A stretch of 64,000 nucleotides of DNA from Ectobacillus funiculus (GCF_004138295.1 NZ_SCFM01000024.1:1-64000); one strand, 5' to 3'; counted from the first letter of the stretch, positions 51,640-60,491 are shown. Notes: generated by a model not told the origin, from the letters alone. Translations and numbers: made by a program.

Positions 51640-51756
51640 ATGACAATGGATATGATGGGGTTAGAAAAAGAGGATTTTGTTGAAAGAATGGAAGTAGGCG
51701 GAGCTGTGATGTTTTTAGAATTTGCGAAGGATGCGAATGTAATGTTAACATTTTAA
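51640..51756 (+). pseudogene. C-terminal dsrE2 fragment
   Basis: 38 codons beginning MTMDMMGLEKEDFVERMEVG match the last third of the DsrE2 gene at 49783 (TMTMDLLGLQKEELL). No ribosome binding site and no N-terminal part: remains of a second dsrE copy between the fusion and the dioxygenase genes. Confidence 0.65.
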
Positions 51757-51783
51757 TCTCTATAAAAAATTTTAAATAAAAAT

Positions 51784-51799
51784 ATACTATAGGGGGTAA
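51784..51799 (+). promoter_or_regulatory. CstR-like operator before the persulfide dioxygenase
   Basis: ATACTATAGGGGGTAA; the right half fits the operator, the left half is weaker. It overlaps the ribosome binding region of the next gene. Confidence 0.4.
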
Positions 51800-51804
51800 T
51801 TGGA

Positions 51805-52932
51805 ATGCCAGTAAATCAAATGACATCGAAAGAGGTAACGAGAAAAGTCATTAACAAAGAACCATTGTTTATTCTAGATGTTCGTAATGAAAATGATTTT
51901 CAAAATTGGAAAATTGAAGGAGAAAGCTTTAAATACCTAAACGTACCTTATTTTGAATTATTGGATGGGGTAGAGGGGATCGTGGATCAAATTCCTGCAG
52001 ATATAGACGTATTGGTTGTATGTGCAAAAGAAGGCTCATCTATCATGGTTGCCGATATGTTATCAGAAGAAGGACTGACGGTTTCTTACCTAAAAGGTGG
52101 AATGAAGGCTTGGAGTGAGCATTTAGAGCCAATCAAAGTTAGTGATTTAAAAGATGGTGGAGAACTTTACCAATTTGTTCGAATCGGTAAAGGCTGCCTA
52201 TCTTACATGGTTGTTTCAAATGGAGAAGCAGCATTGGTTGATGCAGCACGTATGACCGATGTGTACCTGGACCTTGCTCAAGAAATCGGTGCAAACATTA
52301 CACAAGTATTGGATACACATCTTCACGCTGACCATATCTCAGGTGGAAGAAAGATTGCAGAAGCAACAGCTGCTACGTACTGGTTGCCTCCAAAAGATGC
52401 AACAGAAGTAACATTCCAGTACCAACCACTAGAGGATGGTAACGAAGTAACGATTGGTAATACAACAATCAATATTCACGCCTTATATTCTCCAGGTCAC
52501 ACAATTGGATCTACTTCCTTTGTAGTTGACGAAACATTCTTACTGTCAGGGGACATTTTGTTCATTGACTCCATTGGACGTCCTGATTTAGCAGGTATGG
52601 CGGAGGACTGGGTTGGAGACTTACGAGAAACGCTTTATAAAAGATACAAAGATTTATCTGAAGAACTCATTGTATTACCAGCACACTTTATGATTATCGA
52701 CGAATTAAATGATGACGGCAGTGTATCTGAAAAATTAGGCATATTGTTCGCACAAAATCATGGTCTAAACATTGAAGATGAGAATGAGTTTAGAAAATTA
52801 GTGACAGAAAACTTACCGCTGCAGCCAAATGCATACCAAGAAATTCGCGAAACGAATATGGGGAAAATCAACCCGGATGAAGAAAAGCAACGTGAGATGG
52901 AAATTGGTCCAAACCGCTGTGCAGTTCGCTAA
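51805..52932 (+). CDS. rhodanese-metallo-beta-lactamase persulfide dioxygenase
   Basis: 375 aa. N-terminal rhodanese domain ([11 protein letters not shown], then VVCAKEGSS with Cys about 73) followed by an ETHE1-like metallo-beta-lactamase domain with [11 protein letters not shown] (His 172/174, Asp 176, His 177), [10 protein letters not shown] (about 231) and LSGDILF. The iron dioxygenase oxidises protein or low-molecular-weight persulfides to sulfite. Domain order is opposite to staphylococcal CstB (lactamase first). AGGGGG precedes the ATG. Confidence 0.88.
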   Translation: MPVNQMTSKEVTRKVINKEPLFILDVRNENDFQNWKIEGESFKYLNVPYFELLDGVEGIVDQIPADIDVLVVCAKEGSSIMVADMLSEEGLTVSYLKGGMKAWSEHLEPIKVSDLKDGGELYQFVRIGKGCLSYMVVSNGEAALVDAARMTDVYLDLAQEIGANITQVLDTHLHADHISGGRKIAEATAATYWLPPKDATEVTFQYQPLEDGNEVTIGNTTINIHALYSPGHTIGSTSFVVDETFLLSGDILFIDSIGRPDLAGMAEDWVGDLRETLYKRYKDLSEELIVLPAHFMIIDELNDDGSVSEKLGILFAQNHGLNIEDENEFRKLVTENLPLQPNAYQEIRETNMGKINPDEEKQREMEIGPNRCAVR

Positions 52933-52970
52933 TGATTAAGAAAAATCAATAGATAGAATAGGGGAAATGA

Positions 52971-53201
52971 ATGATGAAAGTAGATAAAGTGTTAGATGCA
53001 AAAGGTTTAGCATGTCCGATGCCAATCGTAAAAACCAAAAAAGCTATAAATGAATTGGAATCTGGACAAGTATTAGAAATTCATGCGACAGACAAAGGTG
53101 CGAAAAATGACCTTACAGCCTGGGCAAAATCAGGAGGACATGAGTTTTTGGAGTACATGGAAGACGGTGACGTACTCAAATTCCGAATTAAAAAGGGGTA
53201 A
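52971..53201 (+). CDS. TusA-family sulfur carrier
   Basis: 76 aa, intact TusA: LDAKGLACPMPIVKTKKAIN with the persulfide Cys about 15 in CPMP, and the terminal VLKFRIKKG strand. It ends the sulfur block and is the functional counterpart of the broken copy at 49493. GGGG lies before tandem ATG codons at 52971 and 52974. Confidence 0.88.
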   Translation: MMKVDKVLDAKGLACPMPIVKTKKAINELESGQVLEIHATDKGAKNDLTAWAKSGGHEFLEYMEDGDVLKFRIKKG

Positions 53202-53744
53202 TAGAAATAGGCGAGAAGAGAAAGGGGATCCATTTAAAAGATACCCCTCCTCCCTTACAAGGGGGAACATCATAGAACTATATAAGTTGAGTTTAATTCT
53301 TGCACCCTTGTATTCAATGACTAAATCATCATTCAAATGGCCTTTATAGGGCATTGTATTCTACATGTCATTGTGCCGCGATGAGGTTGTGAGAAAATAT
53401 TTAGTTCAACTTATATAGGTTTTATTGTAACGATTTTTTAATGGGATTTAAGAATTAGGGGCTGGTTTTTCGTTTCTTAACGTAGGAACAACAAGGTTTA
53501 CTTTTCAGAAACTATATTAGCGTATAATATCTACGTTTTGCTATCAGGGCCCTAATGAAAACTTTGTAAATTAATAATATAAAAGTTCACGGACGAGTAT
53601 TAATATTTATGAAGTAATTAAGATTAGAGGAGAGCAAATTCAGCAACTAATTAACCATTTAATTCAAATTGAACACGTGTCAGCAATATTGTATTTAGCC
53701 ATGTCAAACTACATGAACCAATTGAATCTAAGAGGAGTGAGGAC
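53202..53744. other. 540-base gap without a supported gene
   Basis: A frame open from 53578 to 53802 lacks a convincing start and overlaps the next gene. I see no clear terminator after tusA; a weak TCCCTTACAAGGGGGA hairpin lies near 53251. Confidence 0.4.
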
Positions 53745-53798
53745 ATGGTTCAGGTTACAGCACCTTATTATAGTGAGGAAGGAGCAGCAGATTTATGA
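53745..53798 (+). CDS. 17-codon leader-like ORF before the DUF1259 gene
   Basis: ATG at 53745 follows AAGAGGAGTGAGGAC; the frame MVQVTAPYYSEEGAADL ends in TGA that overlaps the DUF1259 start (ATGA). Probably a translational coupling leader or a truncated gene. Confidence 0.35.
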   Translation: MVQVTAPYYSEEGAADL

Positions 53799-54211
53799 AT
53801 AACCTTAGCTTCCTTTGTGAACAATTTGCTAAAATTCTTAATGGGAAAAGCAGCATAAATCAGGGTGTTTGTTCTGTATCTCTGCGTCGTAATATCAAAG
53901 TGTTTGTTCAAGGACGACCAAGCACCTCCGTGATACCGGTTGGGATATCTTTTGAATCGTTAGATCAAAATGGCAACGCGTTGAACTTTGGAGAAATCGC
54001 TATTTTACAAGAAGAAATTCCTTTATTTATGCAATCAATTGTTCAACAAGGGATTATTGTTAGCGCCTTACATAATCATTGGTTATATATGAAACCATTG
54101 ATTATGTATATTCATATCCAATCTGTTGAGCCACCATTAAGTTTTGCAAAAAAATTGGCAAATTCTTTTTCAGCTTTAAGTAGTTATCCAGTTACTGATA
54201 ACGGGAGCTAA
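53795..54211 (+). CDS. DUF1259 (LppY/LpqO) family protein
   Basis: 138 aa, one copy of the DUF1259 domain, visible in NALNFGEIAILQEEIPLFMQ followed by HNHWLYMKPLIMYIH. Proteins of this family often have two such domains and a signal peptide; this one has neither. Function unknown. The start overlaps the leader's stop. Its downstream region is interrupted by the group II intron 45 bases beyond the stop. Confidence 0.75.
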   Translation: MNNLSFLCEQFAKILNGKSSINQGVCSVSLRRNIKVFVQGRPSTSVIPVGISFESLDQNGNALNFGEIAILQEEIPLFMQSIVQQGIIVSALHNHWLYMKPLIMYIHIQSVEPPLSFAKKLANSFSALSSYPVTDNGS

Positions 54212-54861
54212 TGTTAAATAAATCATATTTATTCACTTCCTATATCATGAATTATGGTGCGACAAGAAGTTGCATTCTCACAGTGTAGCTTACGCTACCC
54301 ATCTAGACGCAAGGATGGTCTCCAGCCGAAACTGCATATTTGGTAACGAATACGTAGGTTGCATGAGGAAATGCGGAAACAGAGGACCAATGCATGGTCC
54401 AGAATACTGCTAGGAGAAGACAGGTATGGTAAACGAAAGTGAAGGTTTGCAAGCTTCGTAAACGATAGCTCAAGATAATGCATAGCTCTGCTTGGGTATT
54501 GGTAAGAGGAAAAGTAGAATCATAATGCTACTGTGCAGCGTCCCATATCTTACCCGGAGTAAAGAACCTACCTAACCCTGCTGTATCTGTAGAATGTGGA
54601 ACTTGGTAAGCCCTATGTTATCTGCCTAAGCAGTAGGGAGACCGTAAGGTCAAACGATGTGACAGAGGGTACAGGATATGAGAGAAAGCAAATGCCGTCA
54701 CCCGAAAGGGAACAGGAAAAACAGATAACTGTATAACTGGACGGATACTGTCGTCCTTATGGGCAAATCCATGACAGACTCGAAAGAGGGCCCACTTCTC
54801 ATAGGTCTTCAACACGAAAATAAATTTGTGGCTAACTTCTGACGAAAAGGAGCGTGCAGTT

Positions 54862-56511
54862 ATGAATACCTCAGACCGAGCGTCGGCGCACGCCTCGTAT
54901 ACAAACTGGAATTCAGTAAACTGGAATGAAATTCAAAAGTATGTGACGAAGCTACGACAAAGAATTTATCGTGCCGAACAACTCAAACAACAAAGGAAAG
55001 TACGAAAACTTCAACGACTACTCCTACGGAGTGAAGCGAACCTACTGTTGTCCACTCGAAAAGTGACACAACAGAATAAAGGAAAACGCACCTCTGGTGT
55101 AGATGGTTACACAGCACTGCACGCCGGCAGACGTAATGAACTATATCGACAACTAAAGCGACAGAATATATTTCAACATCGTCCGAGACCGGCAAAACGA
55201 ACCTATATTGCGAAGAAAAATGGAAAACTGAGACCACTTGGTATTCCGACTATTAAAGATAGAGTCTATCAGAACATGGCGAAAAACGCGTTGGAACCTC
55301 AATGGGAAGCAAGATTGGAACCATCTTCATATGGGTTCCGTCCAAAGCGAAGCACCCATGATGCGATTAGCAACATCTTTATCAAGATTAACACCAATAG
55401 TAAGAAAAAATGGATATTCGAAGGAGACTTTAAGAACTGCTTTGATCGTTTGAGTCATGATTGGATACGGAAACAAACCTCTCGGTTTCCAGGAAAAGCA
55501 CTCATTAAAAGATGGCTGAAGATGGGATATGTAGATCAATACGTGTTCACTGAAACACAGGAAGGCACTCCCCAAGGAAGTATTGCATCTCCTCTGTTAG
55601 CAAATATCGCACTCCACGGAATGGAAGAAGAACTTGGTATTATATATCGTAAGACATATAAATCCAATGGAAGTTACGCTATCCATCCCAAGTGCAAGAT
55701 AACTCTTGTTAAATATGCAGATGACTTCGTTGTGCTAACAGAAACTAAGGAACAAGCACAGTCTATCTACGAAAGACTACAACCGTACCTTAGGAAAAGA
55801 GGACTCGAACTAAGCAAGGAGAAAACCAAGATCACTCATATCGAAGATGGTTTTAATTTTCTCGGGTTTTCAGTTCGACAGTACAAAACATGGCAAGGAA
55901 ACAAGCTGCTAATTAAACCGAGTAAAGAGAGCATTAAGAAAGCTAAAGAGAAGATACGGGATACATTCCGTTTAATGAGGGGGAAACCTGTCCGTGAACT
56001 TATCAAAGCACTAAATCCTATTATAAGAGGCTACGGACAATACTGGAAACATGTAGTATCAAAGAAGACATTTGATAAGATGGCAAACTACGTATTCCAT
56101 AAAACGTGTAAACATCTAAGGCAACTCCATCCTAAGAAAGCGTGGAAATGGATAAGGAAAAGATATTTCAGGAAACCGCATCATGGCGGAGATAACTCTT
56201 GGATCTTAACTTGTCCTATAACAAATATTCAACTCTTACACATGCCCTGGATTAAAATAAAACGACATGTGATGGTGTTATATAAAAACAGTCCAGATGA
56301 TCCTGCCCTCAAAGAGTACTGGGAAAAACGAGACCGCAAGGTTTTCGATATAGAAAATACTCTGGACAGAATAAAACTCGCAAGAAAGCAAGGATATCGT
56401 TGTGCATTATGCAGGCAACCTCTACAAAACGGTGAAAAGGTTACTGTCCGGAATTTAGAAATTCCTACAGGTGAAGTTACTAAGCTAGTACATATACCTT
56501 GCGTTAGATAA
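54862..56511 (+). CDS. ltrA: group II intron reverse transcriptase/maturase
   Basis: 549 aa. RT motifs in order: GKLRPLGIPTIKDRVYQ, YGFRPKRSTHDAI, FEGDFKNCFD, QGSIASPLLANI and the catalytic YADDFVVL (about 285-292); domain X follows (PIIRGYGQYWKHV). At the C-terminus an HNH-like Cys region remains (RCALCRQPLQNGEKV, then VHIPC), but the His-His and Asn of a standard HNH centre are not evident. I take ATG 54862 after AAAAGGAGC. The protein splices the intron and drives retrohoming. Confidence 0.9.
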   Translation: MNTSDRASAHASYTNWNSVNWNEIQKYVTKLRQRIYRAEQLKQQRKVRKLQRLLLRSEANLLLSTRKVTQQNKGKRTSGVDGYTALHAGRRNELYRQLKRQNIFQHRPRPAKRTYIAKKNGKLRPLGIPTIKDRVYQNMAKNALEPQWEARLEPSSYGFRPKRSTHDAISNIFIKINTNSKKKWIFEGDFKNCFDRLSHDWIRKQTSRFPGKALIKRWLKMGYVDQYVFTETQEGTPQGSIASPLLANIALHGMEEELGIIYRKTYKSNGSYAIHPKCKITLVKYADDFVVLTETKEQAQSIYERLQPYLRKRGLELSKEKTKITHIEDGFNFLGFSVRQYKTWQGNKLLIKPSKESIKKAKEKIRDTFRLMRGKPVRELIKALNPIIRGYGQYWKHVVSKKTFDKMANYVFHKTCKHLRQLHPKKAWKWIRKRYFRKPHHGGDNSWILTCPITNIQLLHMPWIKIKRHVMVLYKNSPDDPALKEYWEKRDRKVFDIENTLDRIKLARKQGYRCALCRQPLQNGEKVTVRNLEIPTGEVTKLVHIPCVR

Positions 56512-56539
56512 AAGAGTTATTTGGATAAAAAGAAGGCTT

Positions 56540-56573
56540 GAGCCGTATGACGAAAAATTGTCACGTACGGTTC
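56540..56573 (+). ncRNA. group II intron domain V
   Basis: A 34-base hairpin opening GAGCCGTATGACG and closing CACGTACGGTTC, with the catalytic AGC triad in the lower stem. Confidence 0.9.
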
Positions 56574-56794
56574 TCAGGGGGGAGGGCGCCCGTGAGGGCG
56601 CCCTTCTACCCGACTGAACAAGCCATATATTACTTTGAAATGTCATATATTGATTAAAAGTGTACTTTGCGACAAGGATTGAGCATATCCTACATGAAGA
56701 AATATTAGACATTGGCTTAGCAATATTATTAAATCCGTTATTTTTATGAGGCTTGAGCACTTGAAAAGTCTTAGATGATAAGGATGTGGTGGGA

Positions 56795-58165
56795 ATGAGT
56801 AGAGACAAGAAATCCATCCGATGGAAAAAAGAACCTGAACTGACTGGACGTATCGTGGTACCAAGTGACCTTGAATATAATGAGGCTCGAAAGGAATTCA
56901 ACTCCTTTTTCAATAAGTTTCCCCTGGTCATCGTATTTGCCCAAAATACTCAAGACGTGGCCAATGCCGTGCTCTGGGCACGTTATCGGGACGTACCGAT
57001 CCGTATACGCTCCGGTCGTCATAGCTATGAGGGTTTGTCGGTCGTTAACGCCGGTATTGTGATTGATGTTAGCGAGATGAATCAGGTAGAGATTGACCAC
57101 AAGCTAGGTACTGTCACTGTACAGACTGGATTACGTGACCTTGCTTTATATGAGACACTCGGATCTGAGGGGGTAATGGTACCAGGGGGGCTATGTCCCA
57201 CCACAGGCATCGCTGGGCTAACTTTAGGTGGTGGTCAGAGCATTGTAGCAAGGTCTCTGGGTCTGACTTGTGACAACCTACTTGGGCTGGAGATGGTCAA
57301 CGCCAATGGGCGAGTGCTTAGAGCTGATGCCGACCACAATGCTGATCTATTCTGGGCCTCACGCGGGGGTGGAGGCGGGAATTTTGGCATTTGTACTACC
57401 TTTCGCTTCCGTACACACCGCATTGACACGGTTGCCTACGCCAATATCTCCTGGGACTTGAGCGACTTGGAGCCAGTTCTGCGTACCTGGCAGGATTATA
57501 CAGCCCCCGACGCTGATAAAAGACTCACCCCCCTTCTCACGATAGTTTCAGGACAGGAGTCGTTGCTGGTAATGCAAGGGGTGTTTCTGGGCTCGGCTGC
57601 GAAGCTACGCCAGTTGCTACAGCCACTACTTCGAGCTGGCTCACCACAGCAAGTGTTCATAGAAGAGATTCCTTGGCTCGAGGCGGTAGAACGGATAGCG
57701 GACACACAGCCAGATTCAGAGCCATTCAAGAGCGTAGGCCCTTTCGTCAATCAACTGTTGCCAGACAAGGGTATCGACATAATCCGAAACTTCATCAATA
57801 AGCCGCCCGCCTCCTCAGTCAGTGTCAGTGTTTTGTTACACGGACTGGGAGGGGCAGTTGCCAAGGTGCCGAGCAATGCTACAGCTTACTTCTATCGCAA
57901 GGCGTTGTATAACCTATCAATCTGGTCCACATGGAGTTCTTCGGAAGGGGCAGCTCCTGGCATCCGATGGGTAGAGGAATTCCGTAAAGCCATGCTCCCA
58001 TTTACCCAGGGGATATACGTCAATACACCGGACCTCTCAATCAAGAACTGGCCCAAGGCTTACTACGGCAGCAACTTCAGCCGATTGACTCAAGTGAAGG
58101 CGAAATACGATCCAGAGAATATTTTCAAATTTCCTCAGAGTATTCCTCCAGCTCGGTACTGGTGA
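56795..58165 (+). CDS. berberine-bridge-type FAD-linked oxidoreductase
   Basis: 456 aa of the PCMH/BBE flavoenzyme family. FAD domain at 45-225 with IRIRSGRHSYEGLS and GGLCPTTGIAGLTLGGG: the His and Cys that bind FAD covalently twice are both present. The C-terminal BBE segment (AYYGSNFSRLTQVKAKYDPENIF) closes it. Start at ATG 56795. Substrates of relatives are sugars, alkaloids or antibiotic intermediates. G+C is clearly above its neighbours, and it lies just after the intron, so acquisition by transfer is plausible. Confidence 0.85.
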   Translation: MSRDKKSIRWKKEPELTGRIVVPSDLEYNEARKEFNSFFNKFPLVIVFAQNTQDVANAVLWARYRDVPIRIRSGRHSYEGLSVVNAGIVIDVSEMNQVEIDHKLGTVTVQTGLRDLALYETLGSEGVMVPGGLCPTTGIAGLTLGGGQSIVARSLGLTCDNLLGLEMVNANGRVLRADADHNADLFWASRGGGGGNFGICTTFRFRTHRIDTVAYANISWDLSDLEPVLRTWQDYTAPDADKRLTPLLTIVSGQESLLVMQGVFLGSAAKLRQLLQPLLRAGSPQQVFIEEIPWLEAVERIADTQPDSEPFKSVGPFVNQLLPDKGIDIIRNFINKPPASSVSVSVLLHGLGGAVAKVPSNATAYFYRKALYNLSIWSTWSSSEGAAPGIRWVEEFRKAMLPFTQGIYVNTPDLSIKNWPKAYYGSNFSRLTQVKAKYDPENIFKFPQSIPPARYW

Positions 58166-58283
58166 AGAGCATTTAAACCACTGAGAAGGGAGATGGGATC
58201 TAGCACAATTGCAAATAGAAAACCAAATGATATCTTACATGATATAAACAGCAAAGCCATCTATTAGGGGCTGTTGACAAAAG

Positions 58284-58313
58284 GGGGGAGCGCAAAGCGC
58301 TCTCCTCTTTTTT
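58284..58313 (+). terminator. terminator-like hairpin
   Basis: GGGGAGCGC and GCGCTCTCC with loop AAA, then TCTTTTTT. Confidence 0.7.
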
Positions 58314-58317
58314 ACAA

Positions 58318-58474
58318 GATAAGAAAGTATAACTTTTTGGGGTGATGTCTAGCTCCCAAGACCCAAAATGACAGACTCCGGGCTGAACCTCCACAAAAGG
58401 CAAAAAGCGCCTTTTACTCCGGCCCACCCTTACGCTACCATAAAAGGTGAGCCTTGTCCGCTTTTCTTATTATC
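58318..58474. repeat. 157-base dispersed Bacillaceae-type repeat
   Basis: Begins GATAAGAAAGTATAACTTT, has GATGTCTAGCTCC and ends GTCCGCTTTTCTTATTATC; the two ends are inverted repeats. Repeats of this layout (AAGAAAGTATAA ... CTAGCTCC ... GCTTTTCTTA) are scattered through Bacillaceae genomes. The AAGAAAGTATAA start is shared with the shorter elements at 29816 and 41703. Confidence 0.55.
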
Positions 58475-58527
58475 CGTGGCAAAGAGTACATTTTCAAAAA
58501 AAGAAGAGCCTATTACATACACTGACT

Positions 58528-59448
58528 TTATATGCTCTTCGGCATAGATTTTTCTAAAGCTACTTTCAAAAAGTCAATATACACCAAAATTTCTTCTGAC
58601 AAAAATACATCGTTTCGTTTCACCAACCCCACTTGAATCAGACTGTTGCCTTCCAAAGGAATAGAAATAATATTGGGGTTCATGTAATTGTTCACAATAC
58701 AGCCTGTTCCCAGATTGTAGCCATCTGTATTTGATAGAAGATTATTCATGGTGCCTCTATCCTTCAGATAGACTAGTTTTCTGATATTGTCCACATTGAT
58801 GGCTTCTTCCGCAAAATGGAGCAGTACATCATCCTGCTGGTAGGTCAGATAAGGATAGTCTCTTAACTGTTCCAAAGTAATGCATGTAAGATGAGCCAAA
58901 GGATGCTCTCTTCGGAGAAAGACGTGTTGCCTCAACGAAGCTAGGGGAGTAAACATTAATGATTTTGAAATAAAATAACGCTCAAAAAAACTTTTATTTA
59001 GATTGGTCAGAGATAAAATTCCAAGAACACTTCTGCTCGCATACACATCATCAATCACATCGGTTGTCTTTCCTTCCCGAATCGTCAGCTCATATTTCCG
59101 CTCGGCAAAATAATTCATTAAATTCGCAACAGCCTCTATAACAAAGCCGTAATGTTGAGAAGAAATAGAAACCTTTGTTAAGTCCATTGTCTTCTCCTTA
59201 TTAAAATGATAAACGACGGACTCCATTTGTTCCAAAAGCATTCTAGCATAGAATAATAATTCCGTGCCTTCCTTTGTAAAGAGAACCCCTTTGTTCGTTC
59301 TGTCTAAAATGGTAATCCCTAAATCAGCTTCCAGTTCACGCACTGCTTTACTGATACTAGGTTGTGTCACGTAAAGTGCAGAGGCTGCTTTACTGATAGA
59401 ATTATGCTTGGCAATCTCCACTATATACCGAATTTGTTGAAACGTCAT
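58528..59448 (-). CDS. LysR-family regulator
   Basis: 306 aa from ATG 59448 (GGATGGTGAGAAC upstream). The helix-turn-helix is FQQIRYIVEIAKHNSISKAA and TQPSISKAVRELEADLG (3-45), followed by a ligand domain. The opening resembles the CysB-like or CbbR-like LysR groups (MTFQQIRYI), but the target is not clear. Divergent from the acetyltransferase, whose gene it may control. Confidence 0.82.
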   Translation of the reverse strand: MTFQQIRYIVEIAKHNSISKAASALYVTQPSISKAVRELEADLGITILDRTNKGVLFTKEGTELLFYARMLLEQMESVVYHFNKEKTMDLTKVSISSQHYGFVIEAVANLMNYFAERKYELTIREGKTTDVIDDVYASRSVLGILSLTNLNKSFFERYFISKSLMFTPLASLRQHVFLRREHPLAHLTCITLEQLRDYPYLTYQQDDVLLHFAEEAINVDNIRKLVYLKDRGTMNNLLSNTDGYNLGTGCIVNNYMNPNIISIPLEGNSLIQVGLVKRNDVFLSEEILVYIDFLKVALEKSMPKSI

Positions 59449-59596
59449 GTTCTCACCATCCATTTTTCGATTCTGCCAAATGTTTTGCTATAACCGCATT
59501 CTATGGCAAATGATGAAAAAGTTCAATTTTACGTTATGTATGGAGAGTTCTAAAATAAATATAGAAAATCAAATTTATTGTGAAAGGAAGAAAAAA

Positions 59597-60109
59597 ATGA
59601 TAAGAGAGGCAACTAAAAAGGATTTAATAGATATGTTAGAGATATATAATGATGCAATTCTGAATACCACCGCTGTATACACTTATAAACCCCAGACTCT
59701 TGAAAGCAGACAAGTTTGGTATAACCAAAAGTTAGAAGAAGGTTGTCCAATATTAGTATGTGAACAAGATGACAAAGTAGTTGGATTTGCTACATTTGGT
59801 CCTTTTAGACCTTGGCCAGCTTATAAATATACAATAGAACATTCTGTATATGTTCATAAGGATTATAGGAATCAGCGTATTGCAACAAAATTAATGCAAG
59901 AGCTAATAAAAATCGCAAATGAAAGAGAATATGCAACACTTGTTGCTGGAATTGATGCAGCAAATGAAGGTAGTATAAAAATGCATGAGAGAATGGGATT
60001 TGAATGTTCTGGTGTAATTAAAAAAGCTGGATTTAAATTTGATAAATGGCTGGATCTTGTATTTTATCAATTGGATTTAAAGGGACCTAAAATACCCTCA
60101 GAAGAATAA
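59597..60109 (+). CDS. GNAT acetyltransferase, phosphinothricin-acetyltransferase-like
   Basis: 170 aa. The opening MIREATKKDLIDMLEIYNDA and TYKPQTLESRQVWY belong to the PAT/MnaT branch of GNATs; the acetyl-CoA loop is VHKDYRNQRIATKLMQEL (about 95-112) and NEGSIKMHERMGFECSG closes the site. Relatives acetylate methionine sulfone/sulfoximine or phosphinothricin. ATG 59597 follows GAAAGGAAG; the frame extends upstream without family sequence. Confidence 0.8.
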   Translation: MIREATKKDLIDMLEIYNDAILNTTAVYTYKPQTLESRQVWYNQKLEEGCPILVCEQDDKVVGFATFGPFRPWPAYKYTIEHSVYVHKDYRNQRIATKLMQELIKIANEREYATLVAGIDAANEGSIKMHERMGFECSGVIKKAGFKFDKWLDLVFYQLDLKGPKIPSEE

Positions 60110-60155
60110 AAATCAGTAACAATCAGTGACTAGAAAGAAGGGATTGGATTTTCAG

Positions 60156-60491
60156 TTGAATTTACTTATAAAATGTATTGTGGCTGTTATTATTATGGTC
60201 ATTGTTCATTATATCTCAAAGACAAATAATTATTATATTGCTGGATTAATATTAAGCTTCCCTGGTTTAAGCATTATTGCGTATTATTTCATGTATTTAG
60301 AACAAGGCGCTTCAAAAGTCCGAGTAACAACATATTTTGCTATGTTATCGGCCATAACCTTTGTAATTTTTCTTTTAGTATTAAATTTTACCTTAAAAAA
60401 ATACAATATATATAATTCGCTTTTAATAGCAAGTCTAGTTTGGATAACTACCTCATCAGTATTAATTGTAATATGGAAAAGTTACAATTAA
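60156..60491 (+). CDS. GlpM/DUF3147-like membrane protein
   Basis: 111 aa with four membrane helices; NYYIAGLILSFPGLSIIAYY (about 30-49) matches the GlpM/DUF3147 core. Start uncertain: TTG 60156 (LNLLIKC, family-like) is chosen; GTG 60126 would add ten charged residues. Function of the family is poorly known. It follows the acetyltransferase by 46 bases and may share its transcript. Confidence 0.65.
   Translation: MNLLIKCIVAVIIMVIVHYISKTNNYYIAGLILSFPGLSIIAYYFMYLEQGASKVRVTTYFAMLSAITFVIFLLVLNFTLKKYNIYNSLLIASLVWITTSSVLIVIWKSYN

Larger units (their letters stand above)
54257..56614 (+). mobile_element. group II intron (ribozyme plus maturase), 2358 bases
   Basis: 5' end GTGCGAC after exon ATTATG; 3' end CTACCCGAC before exon TGAACAAGC. 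Domain V is at 56540-56573 and a GC-rich domain VI hairpin follows. CATAAT at 54521-54526 can pair with the six exon bases ATTATG (54251-54256) as EBS1/IBS1. The maturase ORF lies in domain IV. Exon joining restores ATTATGTGAACAAGC, the leader of the dispersed repeat family. Insertion is intergenic, after the DUF1259 gene. Confidence 0.88.

Noticed and set aside
54826-54861. 12-residue N-terminal extension of the intron maturase
   Set aside because: It starts at TTG without a site; the ATG at 54862 has AAAAGGAGC upstream.
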